NCBI RefSeq assembly: GCF_003590095.1
Contig: NC_039498.1
Coordinates: 5,642,001 to 5,706,000 of the forward strand
Source of the DNA: Trichoplusia ni
Lineage: Eukaryota; Arthropoda; Insecta; Lepidoptera; Noctuidae
Length of the DNA stretch: 64,000 bases
Direction: 5' to 3'
Below, piece by piece: positions 10,587-22,933 of the stretch. Made by a program: the position numbers and the translations under genes. Numbering within the stretch: position 1 is the first letter of the stretch; every line of letters begins with the position of its first letter. The notes under the pieces were generated by a model. That model was not told where the DNA came from. It did not search any database and saw nothing but the letters and a program-made list of their open reading frames with translations.

Positions 10587-13500
10587 ATGTCTGTGATGGA
10601 CCGAGTAAACGCCTTCGGCGTTTCAATTATCAGTGTATTACAAGCTAGGTAAGTTTTAAAGCATTATTTACCCACTTTTCTATATTAATGTCCGTGAAAA
10701 AGGTATATTGAATCATTTTCCGGTGATTATATTCTAAGTTACGACAGTAGAGAGTAAAAACTATGTTGTACTTCTGGGGTAATTTTTGAGCGAAACAACG
10801 TCTAAATATTTCGTTATTATTCAATTTTCTCCTTAAACTTTTCCCTGTGTCCTTTGTCCGATAACCTAAAATAGTTTATGAGTGTCTCTTATACCGATCT
10901 TGTTGGAAAAAATGTCTCTCAAACGTAAATACGATTTATTTCAAGTAAAAAACCAAGTTAATAAATTCAATTTACTCTACTTCACAAGTTTAGCTTTTGG
11001 GTAAAAATAAGCTTAAAATTACGTTGTTTATTACTTAAAACGTATGAATGTCAAAGAAAATCTTTCTGGAAGGATCCGGAAAGCTTCAGGACTACACAGG
11101 TCGGACCAAACCGGGAGTGGTTCTGTACTCCTGTCCATCTGTTTATTTCTCACCTCACTCAGTTTATCAAATGTTATTATTAGGATCATTGATCCCAACA
11201 CTGATCCAAACACATTGATGTTTACCTGTGTTCACAGTCATCAAGCATAGGTGACAAACTTTTAAAGAACAGAAAACCAAACATTTAATATGTTACAAAT
11301 GTCACTCGGATCTACTATCAGAGTAATATTTTAATCATTTATTTCAAGTATATGAAGAAAAATTAACATTCCTATATAGCTCCCTTTTAACCAGGGACCG
11401 GACAACCCCACTTTAGAGTTAAGCCGTTTGACAGGGTAACCCGTACACGGGGTAACTCATATCGCAGTGTTACCTTTTGTTCGAGTTACATCCTCGAAAC
11501 CCAGCGAAATGGTTAACACCTTCATTATGGTAACCACGTGAAGGGGTTAACCCCTTCAATAACTTAACCCTTTGAAGTGGTTACCTTCACGAAAGGCTTT
11601 TATTCGTGTTACCCTGAATTACCCATTAAACTTGAGCTGCATACTTGCACCCTAGCGGCCCCTCATTGCTTTACTAAGACTACAACTGATTTTCTTCTAT
11701 CGTCGAGGCGACGCGCTGCGACTCGCGCCTCTCGGACAAACTACCTACGCGCGAAACGTCGCGTCATGTCAGCATGATAAGAAAACCAGCCATATAGGTA
11801 ACTAGCTGTTGCCCGCGACTTCGTCCGCGTGGTTAGAAGATATAAGTTAGGAATATTTGAACGAATGCCCTCGAAGATTAATATTTTTCCCCGTATTTGC
11901 CACATTTTCCATTAAATCTTCGCTCCTATTAGTTGCAGCGTAATTTTATATACCTACTATACCTAGCCTTAAACCTTCCTCGATTATTGGTCTATTGAAC
12001 ACAAAATGAGATCAAATTTTTTAGATGAAATTATTTATAATAATTTAAAAAAAAATCGAATACAAGTTTTTTTTCATTTTCTGAGAAGATTTGACGGGTG
12101 AATTTTCGATTGAAAATTAGAGTGTTTTTTTATATTAATTCAGAATAAGGTGAAAAAATAAATATTTTTAATCAAATAAATTACAGCGTATTTGGGACAC
12201 AAAAAAGTAAGTTTTCACCAAATTTCGTTACAAAAATAAATTTTTGTAAAAGATAAAAATAAAAAACCACAATCTTGGTTTTTTGGATTTTTCACATAAA
12301 TTTTGAGGTTATGTGAAAAAAATGTAAACACAAAAGTTTTAGATCTTTTTATTTCCTACAACTTTGCCATTTGACTTTTTTCGATACGAATTTTAGTTTT
12401 GCCGGAAATCGAGAAAATCCGTTTTTTACTCTTCAAACGTCACTCCCACCCCCTTCCCGACCTCTGATCGCCCGTAAATTATTTTTCCTTTCATTTTTAT
12501 AATATTCCCCTCCTTTTCTAATGGGTTTCATCCTACTATTATTTTTTTTGGTTTTAAAAATTATCGACCCTGGTCTACAAGTATAGACACGAAAAATATA
12601 TATCACAACGTTTGAAATGTGCGACAAGCAAAATTAAACTGTAAGATCATATCCACAATGATTTTTATTCCATGTCTACAAGTTGCTCGGTAAATGCAAC
12701 AATGGCGCCGCTGGGCGGTAAGATGTCACGTGCGCTCGTGGTTATACTATTTTCAAACTAATGTCTATAATAAAGAGTGCATATTACACTGTCTTAGGTT
12801 GGAGTGGGTTACCCTGTTACAGTGTTACAGGGTAGTGAAAGGGTAACCTGTTCGGAACAGGGTTCCAGTAATCCGTTCGAAGGTGTAACATATGTCATAG
12901 GGTTTTTTCTTGAAGCGCTTAAAAAAACCCCTTCAAAAACCCTTTCAATGAGTATCCGGCCGGTCCCTGCTTTTAACCGATGCTTATGCAATGGCTGTTG
13001 ATCATTATGTATTAAATATGAAAATGCGAGAGAAACCGCAGCACAGCTATTGTATATTTGCCTATATATAATTATGATGCCTTTGCGCTAATGCTTTTTT
13101 GAATGAAGCACAGTAAAAATTTATTGCAACGGTTTTTAACAGTTTTTTTTTGTAAATATGTCATTGCTTCTATTATCTTTGGGTCTGCTGGTCATAGGCT
13201 GGTATTATTTAGTTTTATCTAATACTTTGACTGTGCAGATTATAGAATGGCAGGTCGCCACGGCAATTAACAATAAGAGCGACGTAATACAGGTTCGATC
13301 CCCGCTGGGTAAAAGTATTTGGTCACAACTTTCTCTAAGTTGTAGTATTGTAAGTAGGTACAAGTATTACGTGTACGTGATACAGATGGGTTTGCTAGGG
13401 GGCTAGAAGAAAAACACTTATTTGTCCTTATTTTACGCATTCTTTCTCTATCAAATAACATAAAATCAGTCATCTGAGCTCCAAATTAAAAAAATATCGA

Positions 13501-16500
13501 AACTAAAATACCAAAAATTTTTTTGTAATAACTATCTGTGCTATTTCGAGTTGAAGCCCGGGCGGGGTTGAAGCCGAAGGGGGCTTGATGCAACCAGATC
13601 CAATCGATGTAATCCCACTTTACCCCCCGCGCCACTTACTCCGCGCGCACTTACCCCCGCGCAACCAAAGCACGCCGCGAACCGTATGACCTCAGGGCTT
13701 TCACCTCTGACCCGTGACCTATGTCCCCTGCGCGTTCTTACCCCGGAGGCACACTGCGCAGCATCCCAGCTTGTTCTAGTTTCACGAATTCAGGTCGAAA
13801 GTTTATTAATTGAAAACTCATCTGGATTCTAGGAAAATATTGAATTGGCATGTTACGTAATAAAGATTTTACATTTCACGTGTGCTTTCATTTTGTATCA
13901 AAAGAAAATTCGTAAATTATTTTTCTTTAGATGTAAATTACTTATAACATGTAAAGCATTTATAGTAACGATGCCGCGAATAGGTATTTAAGCTTTTTGC
14001 TTCTCCGTTTATTTTGTAAAGGTTAAAACCGGAAGTCTATTACTAAGGCATCTGTCCGTCTGTTCGTTGTGTACGAACCTGAACCGCCGTGCGACGTAGC
14101 ACGGCGGTTCAGGTTTAGTCAGTAAGAGTCTGACACTACCCGTTCCCTCCCCCGAGGCCGCGAATAACCAGGAAATATCCACAGCAATAGAAAATGACTG
14201 TATCTTGTGAACCGTGATAGCTAGGCAGTTAAAATTTTCACACATGATATATTTTTTGTTGCGGCGGGGTCGCGATTCAAACTTGCGGGAAGAAATGGTC
14301 CTGTTTCTGTTTTAAAGAAACGACTTCCGCAGTAAATTATTTATTACTTGTGTCGCGGGAGGTTTCACAAACATACAAATCACGTGCACAAAGACACCCA
14401 GATTCAGAAAAAGCATTCCACACCAATGCTAGTTCTACGCGGGAATCGAATTCGCAACACGAAGCGCACTGTGGGTTTGGCGTGATGACCTTAACCACCT
14501 GGCTATCCGTGATGATGATGGGTTCATATTTTAATCCTAGCTTAAAAAATAGTCTAAAACTCGCGACCCCGCCCTTATCTCATGGTTAAGGGCAATCCCG
14601 ATAAATACTCATGAATTAACCGTTGCATCTTTTAAGTATGTTCCGCGGGTAACCGAGAGGTTAAGGTCACCACTTCAAACTCAAAGCGCGCGAGGTCTGG
14701 CGGTTCGATCAGTGAGTACAATCATAATGTCTGATCCAAAAATGCTTGTCCTGAGTCCGTGTGTCTTCGTGCATGTGACTTGAATGTCTGTAAAACCTTC
14801 CATAAGAATCAAATTCCTTAGTATAGGACTCGTTGAAAAAAAAGGGAAATCGACAAAAAAAAACACGATGTAGAGGGCATTTAATTACCTAAATTTGAAA
14901 TCCCCGCCGCGGAACGTGTAAGCGATATTTGAGTAGTTGCTTACGCTTCCCGCGCGTGGTGGCCAATCATTGTACTTGATGCCGACGTTCAAGAAGCGTC
15001 ACCCCGCGCCTCCAATAAGATTTTAATTAACTTTTCAACAAAAAGTTGTTTGCGTTTCAGATAAGCTATGACCACTAATACATTGTTTATTAAATGATGT
15101 AACGGTTAACTCACGCGTATTTATCGGGAGTGCCCGAATAGTTTCGGATCCAACCGGAGTTTTTAATCATAGGCTGACGCGGCAGGATCGCGAGTCGAAC
15201 TGATGACTCGCGTTCGACTTACGATCCCGAGTCATTCTCACGATAGGTATTATAAAAATATATTTTTTCCCCAGAGGGTTCAACGAGAACATCATCTACG
15301 CTATCAACGAAGCATCGAACCCCCAGCACCTGCTGATGTTCTATTTCCCTTTCGTGGCCGTCATAGACTCCGTATTCGCGGCACAGCTCCTGCTATGTAT
15401 GGCTTTCAGCGGATGGCTGACCTCCATGATCAAATGGTAATTGAAAATGTAGGGATTAATAATAATTTCATAGTTACTTAATTGAATTCGTTTTTTTGGA
15501 CGGCGTCATGTATTGGTAACTTATTACAGTTGGGTTGTGTAATACAGCAAATTTTCGGGCTAATTTTTAATAAATTAAAGTTTATATTATCAATGTTTTC
15601 TAAATAGCGCGTCGATTGCGAGCAAACAGTAGTTGTGCATCTGTGAAAAAATTTGAATGCCCCATGTTGGGCGCCATTTAATGCGCTCTTGAAATTGGCA
15701 ATAATTACCCTATTCGTAATGGCAGGAAAAATATTTAAACTAAGAAAGCAAACATTGCAGAAAGCATTCAGATTTTATATGGTCACTGACATAAAGAGAT
15801 ATTTATTAAAGGAAGATTTATTACCATAATATATGTATATTAGTAGACCAAATAATGGCTATTTCACGTTAAATTAAAAAAGGATCAACAAAATCATTCA
15901 GTCCGACGTTTTAAGGTGACAAGCAAAAAAATAATAATAATAATAATTGGCAGCAATTTTCGATTTAATTTGCTAATTGACCCTAAAAATCTGTCCAGGT
16001 TATCACTATCAGACCGTCCCTATTGGTGGGTACAAGAGACCTCGTACTACCTGCACGACCAGCGCCCAATATTGAAGCAAACCAGTCAAACTTGTGAGAT
16101 TGGGTCGGGGAATCCCTCTGAACATATGACTTCAGCCGTCATCATCTCAATCCTGTTTTGTATGTGGATGACTAGCTATTTAGACGAATGGTAACATGTG
16201 TTTCAAATTATATTTTTTTTTTATGTTTCTGTACGTACGTGAAGAATAGAAACGTTTACCTTATAGGTAGATTTTGTTGTCTGTCCATCTGTGATATGAT
16301 AGGCAGTTGCAACTGCACGGATAGCCGAGTGGTTGAGGTCATCACGCCAAATCCACTCTGCGCGAAGTGTCGCGAGATCCCCGCGTAGGACAAGCATTTG
16401 TGTGATCCACGAATGCTCGTTCTGAGTCTGGGTGTCCTTGTGCATGTGAATTGTATGTTTGTGAAAACCCCCGCGACACAAAGATTAAAGTTCCTTATGC

Positions 16501-19459
16501 CGGGAGTCGCTTTTTTTTAAGAAACATGACCAGTTTTCTAGACCTTAAAATAATCATCTTTTTTGCTTTTCAGTCAGTGTAAGATAAATTGGTCATCTTG
16601 GATCATGTTTCCTTTTTGTTTCTACAACGCTTTGATTGTGATGATTGCACAACTGTACACGGCCGTGCACTTTCCTCACCAGTGTCTAATCGGTGCAATG
16701 ATCGGTAAGTGGCTTTTATCTACTTTCACTACTTGTTGCCCTCTTGCCCGACAGCTATAAATTGAAAATCACACAGGCACGTAAAATCGGGATGGAAACT
16801 AAGCTAACTAAAAACTAAGAATACTAAACGAACTAATTCTATGTCTTAATCTAGGTTATAAACTATCTGTGTACCAAATTTCGTCTAAATCCGTTCAGTG
16901 GTTTTTGCGTGATTGAGCAACAAACATCATTACATAATTACAAACTTTTGCTATTCTAATATTAGTAGGGTGACACTGTAGGGGGTACTTTAGAATCTAA
17001 GGAACGGATTTCGGAAACTATTTTGTTAATAGAAAACAACATTATTTATGAGTATACTCAAAAATAATAATAAAAAATAATCCAAAAATATCCAGCGAGG
17101 AGAGAGAGAGATTTAAAGTTTACTTAAATTACCGGAATAGAGATAACTCTTCCGTCCCTTCTGGCCCCCATCTTATGTCTCCTATTTAGAAAGTAAATTT
17201 ATTTAATCATTAATGTAAATAAAAAATGTTATCAACAGACCAAAAGATTTACGAAGGACTTGAAATAAAAACTACTGAGATATTCTTGATTAAATTTTTA
17301 TGTGACCAAATGACAGCTGTTTCATGTTAAATTATAAAAGAATGAGAAAAATTTGTTCATCCTGACCAAAGTTCTAATATCACAAACATTCAATAACAAG
17401 AAAAGAATTGAAAACCTCCATAATTTTTAAGTCGGTTAAAAATAAATTATCTTATATCCCATAATTACTGCACATGATAAAAACTTACCCCATATTCTTT
17501 TCAGGGGCAATTTTAGTCCCGGTGTTATGCGTCTACATCATCGATCCATATATCTGGCAATATGGAGCCGTGTCCAATAAGGATACCGTCGTTGTCCGGG
17601 TTTGGTACGTCCTGTCAACTATAGGCATGACTTTGATTGCCGTTTTCACGTACTATTGCTACAAGTCGATCGGGTGGCAACCGTCTTGGTCCATAAAGCT
17701 GGTAAGTGTACGATCAGAGCCTTATCTCATAAATGAAACTTGGATTGTTTTAAATATAGTGGATTTATTCACGTATATTTGTTCATATTTTTACAACTGA
17801 AGTTAAAGTCAACTGTCGTGTTCGCCCTAACTCATATTCAGTAGATACTCAAATATAATCGATTATAATAAGACCTCTGAGTGGCGTACGCACCGGTTTC
17901 AAGGTGTCGCTAGCTCTGAAGCCCCGGGTTCGATCCCCGGTCGGATCAATGTAAAAATTCACATTTCTACATTGTCTCGGGTCTGGGTGTTTGTGGTACC
18001 TTTGTTGTATCTGAATTCCATAACACAAGTGCTGTAACAACTTACTTTGGGTTCAGAACAATGTATGTGATGTTGGTTAAGGCTAAGTACGGACAGTACT
18101 TAACCTTAAAGTAGTTATTTCTAAAAAGATATAAGCTATCCCATATTAGCTAGCTTAGCTAGCGTTTTCTAAGACCTAACTAATATGCGCAAAAAAAAAT
18201 ATGATAATCTGTCGAACCGTTTCGGAGGAGTTCAGTTTTGTACCGTAACACGACATTTTTATATATTTAGAGATTAGGAATGACTAGCTGGTGGCGACTT
18301 CGTCTGCGCATAATTCGTATTTCGAGTAGCTTACATTATCGCGGCGTTAAAAAAAGGGTGGGTTTTAGTCAGCATAAGTTCATTATTTCCTTTTTATTTA
18401 GTTATTATTCAATTCAGCAATTAAGTTTCTATAATTAACAATCGCTAAACTGTTTCGGCAGTTTGCAGGCGTTTCGTTCTTTAACATAAATCAAATCATC
18501 TTTAACAAATGACTTCTTTCGCTGAACCCAAAGCGGAAGAAGTCATTTCACGATTCCACCCAAAATACGATCGGTTTCTAGGTCATATTTTAAACCATTT
18601 GTCTAACTTTAAATCAGGTTGTCAAAATGCATTATTTGAATGAATACGACTTTCTATTCCAGGCCTACCGTTACTGTGACAACCCCGCTAATATCACGCG
18701 GACCTCCATCCCGCTGTTCTCCATCATGACATCAACAGCCTACATGCTGGGGTGGGCGCTGTTCGTGTCTCCTGCAGTCATCAGGTAAGGTCTTGGGAAA
18801 TACTAGCTTTTGCCAGCGACTCTGCGCGTTACAGATCAAAAACCACCCTACGGGAACATAATATGTATGACTGCACGGATAGGTCAGTGGTTGAGGTCGC
18901 CAAGCCAAACCCACTGAGCGCGACGCCGACGTGTCGCGGGTTCGATCCTCACATAGGACAAGCATTTGTGTGATCCATGAATGCTTGTCCTGAGTCTGGG
19001 TGTCTTTATGCATGTGATTTGAATGATAATGAAACCGCGACACAAGGATTAAATTCCATAGGCGGGAGTAAAAACAAATCCAGGTCATAAACTATCTGTC
19101 TACATAATTGCGTCCAAATTCGTGCAGTAGTTTTTGAGGAGTCGTTTTTGTCCTCTCTGGGGTTCAAACTTATTTTTATTAATAATTCTTAATTAACAAT
19201 TTTCTATTCCAGATACCGTTATTTCACTAAACCTCGCTCGATACCTCTGGGTCTGCTCATCGCGTTACTCTTTCTCAAAATATTCCAACTGATCGAACAT
19301 TTCTCTTGCAATCTAGACATAAAGACATACTATCTAGTCCAATTCTTAGTCACAGTCTGCAAGCCTGGCCTCTTCCTGCGTGTACTGCCAAGTATCTTGA
19401 AGTTGCCATATTTCTGCATCACCTGCTGCGAGCAACTGGCTCTGAAGATGGAACAATGA
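10587..19459 (+). CDS. G6P: Glucose-6-phosphatase, seven exons, complete
   Basis: Exons 10587-10648, 15275-15436, 15999-16190, 16574-16704, 17505-17701, 18663-18784 and 19213-19459 have GT/AG borders and matching phases and total 1113 nt (370 residues and stop); the human enzyme has 357. The family is an ER multispanning PAP2-type phosphatase that hydrolyses glucose-6-phosphate. Visible signatures are K74, RPYWWV (R81), CEIGSGNPSEH (nucleophile-partner H117) and YTAVHFPHQ (nucleophile H171), spaced as in vertebrate G6PC. Two signature residues differ: PSGH is PSEH (E116), and the Arg of SRxxxxxH is Gln (Q165). The C terminus, ALKMEQ, lacks the vertebrate KKxx ER-retrieval signal. The start has a good insect context (caaaATG). 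Introns carry a hAT element, fold-back and SINE insertions. Identity is firm; full catalytic competence is not. Confidence 0.93.
11392..12969. mobile_element. hAT-type non-autonomous DNA transposon with intact 8-bp target duplication
   Basis: The ends are inverted: CAGGGACCGG at 11392 and CCGGTCCCTG ending at 12969. The identical octamer CTTTTAAC flanks both sides (11384-11391 and 12970-12977). An 8-bp duplication and CAGGG ends are hAT hallmarks. Subterminal regions (about 11400-11620 and 12800-12950) are packed with ggtaac/gttacc-type motifs in both orientations, as expected of transposase-binding repeats. No transposase frame is present; the interior holds a Helitron end and AT-rich sequence. 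It sits in intron 1 of the glucose-6-phosphatase gene. Confidence 0.85.
11802..12010 (-). mobile_element. Helitron 3' portion nested in the hAT element
   Basis: Starts with the inverted Helitron terminus 'ctagctgttgcccgcgactt' and continues with family sequence ('cttcgctcctattagttgca', 'ggtctattgaacacaaaa'). The 5' end is not clear. Confidence 0.65.
13240..13410 (+). mobile_element. tRNA-headed SINE-like repeat, degenerate
   Basis: Has an A-box-like region (atggcaggtcgccacgg) and a B box (caggttcgatccccgctg), then a short body. No acceptor-stem pairing, so it is not scored as a tRNA gene. A related head occurs at about 22120-22200. Confidence 0.45.
13550..13770. other. Isolated GC- and CpG-rich island in intron 1
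   Basis: About 220 bp strikingly richer in G+C than the surroundings, with runs such as cccgggcggggttg and cttaccccccgcgcc. Short repeated 'cacttac' units occur within it. No frame or splice sites support an exon. Confidence 0.5.
14000..14270. mobile_element. Retroposon family Q copy interrupted by an inverted family D piece
   Basis: Family Q sequence ('ctgtccgtctgttcgt', then 'gaaccgtgatagctaggcag') is split by a 17-nt perfect inverted repeat (arms 14076-14092 and 14099-14115) and a minus-oriented family D fragment. Confidence 0.5.
14344..14512 (-). mobile_element. tRNA-derived SINE, family A
   Basis: Minus-oriented copy: 'gtgtcgcgggaggtttcaca', 'cacaaagacacccagattca', then the inverted tRNA-like head ending in 'ggctatccgt'. 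Confidence 0.7.
14644..14835 (+). mobile_element. tRNA-derived SINE, family A, diverged
   Basis: Head 'gggtaaccgagaggttaagg', degraded B box, then 'gcttgtcctgagtccgtgtg'. Confidence 0.65.
15082..15228 (+). mobile_element. Fold-back element F3, left arm and centre only
   Basis: Matches the left arm and spacer of the elements at 44020 and 56091 ('tcacgcgtatttatcggg', 'caaccggagt', 'ggatcgcgagtc'). It ends about 45 bp before glucose-6-phosphatase exon 2. Confidence 0.65.
16312..16518 (+). mobile_element. tRNA-derived SINE, family A, full-length copy in G6P intron 3
   Basis: 'actgcacggatagccgagtg' head with A box, mutated B box (cgcgagatccccgcg), 'gacaagcatttgtgtgatcc', 'gtctgggtgtccttgtgcat', ending at 'cgggagtcg' and a T run. 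Confidence 0.85.
16850..16980 (-). mobile_element. Helitron-family 5' end, solo fragment
   Basis: Inverted, it reads as a 'ctaatattag' start, then 'aaagtttgtaa' and a block about cactgaacggatttagacga, like the start of the element at 24766. Confidence 0.45.
17870..18078 (+). mobile_element. tRNA-derived SINE, family B, copy in G6P intron 5
   Basis: Near-identical to the inverted copy at 6819-7024; B box gggttcgatccccgg. Confidence 0.8.
18205..18330. mobile_element. Retroposon tail followed by a Helitron terminus fragment
   Basis: 'ccgtttcggaggagttcag' and 'acacgacatttttatatatt' match the tail at 22610-22692. It is followed by an inverted Helitron end ('ctagctggtggcgacttcgt', 18284). Confidence 0.45.
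18870..19074 (+). mobile_element. tRNA-derived SINE, family A, copy in G6P intron 6
   Basis: Head 'ctgcacggataggtcagtgg', B box 'cgggttcgatcctcac', body 'gcttgtcctgagtctgggtg', end 'ggcgggagtaaaaac'. Confidence 0.85.
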
Positions 19460-22117
19460 AATACGGCCACCCGGTGTCCGGGGGAGGGATGTTATTGGTC
19501 ACGTGACCAGGACGACGTCCGCCGTGTCACCTTCGAGGTAGGGGCAGACCGTGTGTCATTTTGCCGAAACGATGAACCTATTGTGACAATAATCCCCCAG
19601 TGCCCAGAGTGTCTAATGGAGCCCGTGTAAATTGTACAAACATTTTGTGTCAATTTTTTGAGCTTAACTACTCTAGTGGTTCGATCTGGGATTTTTTGGT
19701 GCTTCCGAAAGGCATGTCGTTCTGTTTGTCTGTTTTTTGGAAAATCCCAGGTCTCAAATTGTATAGTATAAGTATTTAAAAGCCGTTTAGGGCTTATGAC
19801 TGTCTATCTACTCTAAGTTTTAAAAGTCTGATTGTTCTATGTGTGTAACATATTTTCTAGGAAATTGCGCAAGTTTTTGAGACTGAGTAGTGTGGGAAAG
19901 AGATGTATAGTGCCGGAAAGAGAGGGTAGATTTTATTGGCGTCTGTTAAACTTTCATATGATGAATATATTCGACTAAATTCTAAAATATATTAATATAT
20001 TGATGTTATGTGTTTAGAGTGATATATTGGATCTTAAAAAAAAAACATAAAACGTAAAAAAAAAGTATCAAAAAATAAAAAATGCAAAAAAAGTAAAAAA
20101 ACATAAAATCTAAAAAAATATATATGTGTCCCCTATATGACCATGAGGTCAAAAGATTATTGATTATAGTAATATTAAAACTGTAAGTTGCCCAAGTGCA
20201 TGAACTTTTTCGGCAGTGTTGCCAGAGTTATATCCCGTTTTAGGGCCGTGTTGCCACTTTTACTGAATTTTGGGGCCGTGTTGCCATATTTACTCGTAAA
20301 ATGACTATGCATGTTCCTATATCTAATAAATCGGCTTTTACATCCAGACTGCCTATATTAGCCCACTTTTGGGCAAAGACATGACCAAACTTTGATGATG
20401 ACTATCTACTTTTTGATCATAAACGTCTGATCAATGAACTGTTAGGCAAAAGGCCTCTCCCAACTTTATACATTTCGATTATAAATCGGCTTATATCAAC
20501 CCACTGCTGGGCATACGCCTCTCAATTTCGACGACAATAATTATCTTTTGCTACATTTCAACACCTAGTACAATGTTGAAAAAACACACCTTAAAAGCAA
20601 GAAAATCCTGGTGTGGGGTAAAAAAAATCGAAAGATTTCATAAGTACTGATATCAGGCTTAATGGAAAATTAATTTTTTTGTCAAATGGGGTAAGAGAAA
20701 ACTGGGGTAAGTTGAAAGACTCAAAAACATCTAATACCATCAATTTGTTTGTTAATAAATCTAAATTGTTTATTTAATAATTTATTTAAACAATAGAGTT
20801 TTATTAACAAATTATATAATGTATCGATAAAACCCATCTCTATTTACCCCATTTGAACTCATTATAGACAAACTTGCCGCGTTATACGCGATGTTGCGAC
20901 TTTTTATCGAGAAAATCGATTTGACTGTACCTATGTACTTTTGGTGCAAATTATATGAATATAGTCTGAAAATATATAGAATAGTGCTGTAAGATTTTAA
21001 TGTGCTTTTATCGATGTTTAGCTAGTTTAAATATACTTGAATATTGTTGTTATATATGTACCGTGCATATCGAAATAATAATTACCACTGCCACATATAT
21101 TTCTACCTCGAATCAACTCCTTTTTTCCTTTTCCGCCTTATTCCTCCATATTCCGCCTCACTCCGCCATATCGACGCCTTTCTCCTCCTCATTCCCTACT
21201 AGACCCATTTTCCCATCCCAATGCTGTTTTTGAACTGAATTGGGATAGAGAGGAGAATGGGACTTGATTTTTTTTTCTATCTATCCTAGTATTTTACTTC
21301 TATTTTTATCCCTTATTGCATTATCAAAAACGAAAATATTTATCATTGGACTGATGAGGGTTTGAATCTATTAATTATTTTAGACAAAACGACTGAATGC
21401 TCAATTTTTATTTTCAAATCCTTTAAAAAATGTACATATTTTGATCTCTAGGAGGTAGTTTTTAAATAATATATAAAATTATTGGACAATAAGGTTAAAT
21501 TAATCCTATTCTTATGAGAATAAAGTTCATTTTAACTAGTCAGTGTTGAAAATATCTATTTGTATTTAGATTTTCTGTGATATTTCGGTCATAAGACTTT
21601 GAAAAGTTTTAAATTGTTATTAAATTTTAATTGTTTACAATAATACAAGATTTTTTAAGTCTTGTTAATATAATTATGTTGTATATTTTATTTATAAAAA
21701 TAGTAAAATTGTTGAGTTTGTAATTTTTATATTGGTTTTTGGGGTTAAATCTATGTAAATACGATTCTTCCGCCTTCAATATGAAATATATAACTAATAA
21801 AAATATATACTAAATATTCCTGGACTGTTAAATTATATAAATGTTGCCTTTGTAATAAAATCTATTGTAATATATTTAAATAATGGTAAGTGAAACCCAC
21901 CCAAGAGCTTTAATGTTTAATTTGCAAAACCCAAATAAAAAAAAAAGAAATTTCGTGTTTCATTCACCTACATACGTAGCCAAAATGGCTTAGGTCACCA
22001 AACCAAACCCATTGAGAGCGACGTGTCACGGGTTTGATACCTGCGTATGACAAGCATTTGGTTGCTTAAAGATGGTTTCATTCACCGTTTTTCAGTGGTA
22101 TCTAAGAAGAATAAAAA

Positions 22118-22410
22118 GGTACATATAAAGTTGGCGTGGCGATTATAATGCATAGACTTATATGCACGAGAAGCAGGTTCGATCCCAACGCACTTAAAGT
22201 AGGTAGTATCAATGTGACTTTTCCAAATTTGTATCTACTTTCTTAATTATTCTAAGACTCTGCTGACAAACGGTGCAGGAAAACATCGTGAGGAAATCTG
22301 GATTCCAAATATAGGAATCTGAAATCGCCCGCAGTGAGCTAGCGTGGTGATCAATGCTCAAACCTTCCCTATACGGGAAGACGACTGCTCCCATCAGTGC
22401 GAAATGAAAA
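22118..22410 (+). mobile_element. tRNA-headed retroposon with conserved 'gaaaacatcgtgaggaaa' body
   Basis: B-box-like 'caggttcgatcccaac', then 'aaaacatcgtgaggaaatct', 'gaaatcgcccgcagtgagc' and 'gctcaaaccttccct'. A partial copy of the body lies at 32460-32595. Confidence 0.6.
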
Positions 22411-22609
22411 GGCTGTTATTACTGTTACGCAGCAAACGTTGTTTTGCCTAATAAATTATTTCTAGTTGTTTGTATTTTTTAATGCCACATTATAAAAAAA
22501 TAAAAATTTTCGTCCAAAAAATAAAACAATTTTTTTGTGTGAGCAACCCTTAACACTTAGGGTTATGAAAAATAGATGTTAGTCGATTCTCAGACCAACT
22601 GAATACGCG

Positions 22610-22695
22610 TATAACATTTGCTAAAAATCGGTTAAGCCGTTTCGGAGGACTACGGTAACTAACATCGTGACACGGGAATTTTATATATTAGATTA
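22610..22695 (+). mobile_element. Retroposon 3' tail fragment
   Basis: 'gccgtttcggagga' and 'gacacgggaattttatatat'; shared with 18205-18275. Confidence 0.4.
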
Positions 22696-22902
22696 TAACT
22701 TTGAAAAAGTCTCATTGAGAAATTGCCTGCCTTGGGATAAAACCGCCACCCCTCCACGACAATACATCACGCCATAATGGTGATACTCTTGTCTATACTG
22801 TGAGTAAAATCATGCGCGTTGATGACCCGCGTTGATCACCACCGTTAAGTCAGTGACCAGTATAATAGCCAATAGAAATAAAACCCCAAAATCTTTTTTG
22901 TT

Positions 22903-22908
22903 TTTATT
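22903..22908 (-). terminator. Poly(A) signal AATAAA of the minus-strand gene ending at 22934
   Basis: AATAAA on the minus strand, 25 bp after the stop codon; implies a very short 3' UTR. Confidence 0.6.
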
Positions 22909-22933
22909 GGACAACCAGTACAGATGCTACAAG

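Larger units (their letters stand above)
19460..22902. other. 3' UTR/downstream region of the glucose-6-phosphatase gene
   Basis: No coding exon on either strand. Holds an A-rich tract (20035-20125), a short imperfect tandem repeat (about 20243-20295), retroposon tails with 'cccactgctgggcat' (about 20330-20545), a SINE A fragment (21985-22060) and a second retroposon family (22118-22410). AATAAA motifs near 20325, 21521 and 21797 are candidate poly(A) signals; the true one cannot be chosen. Confidence 0.45.
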
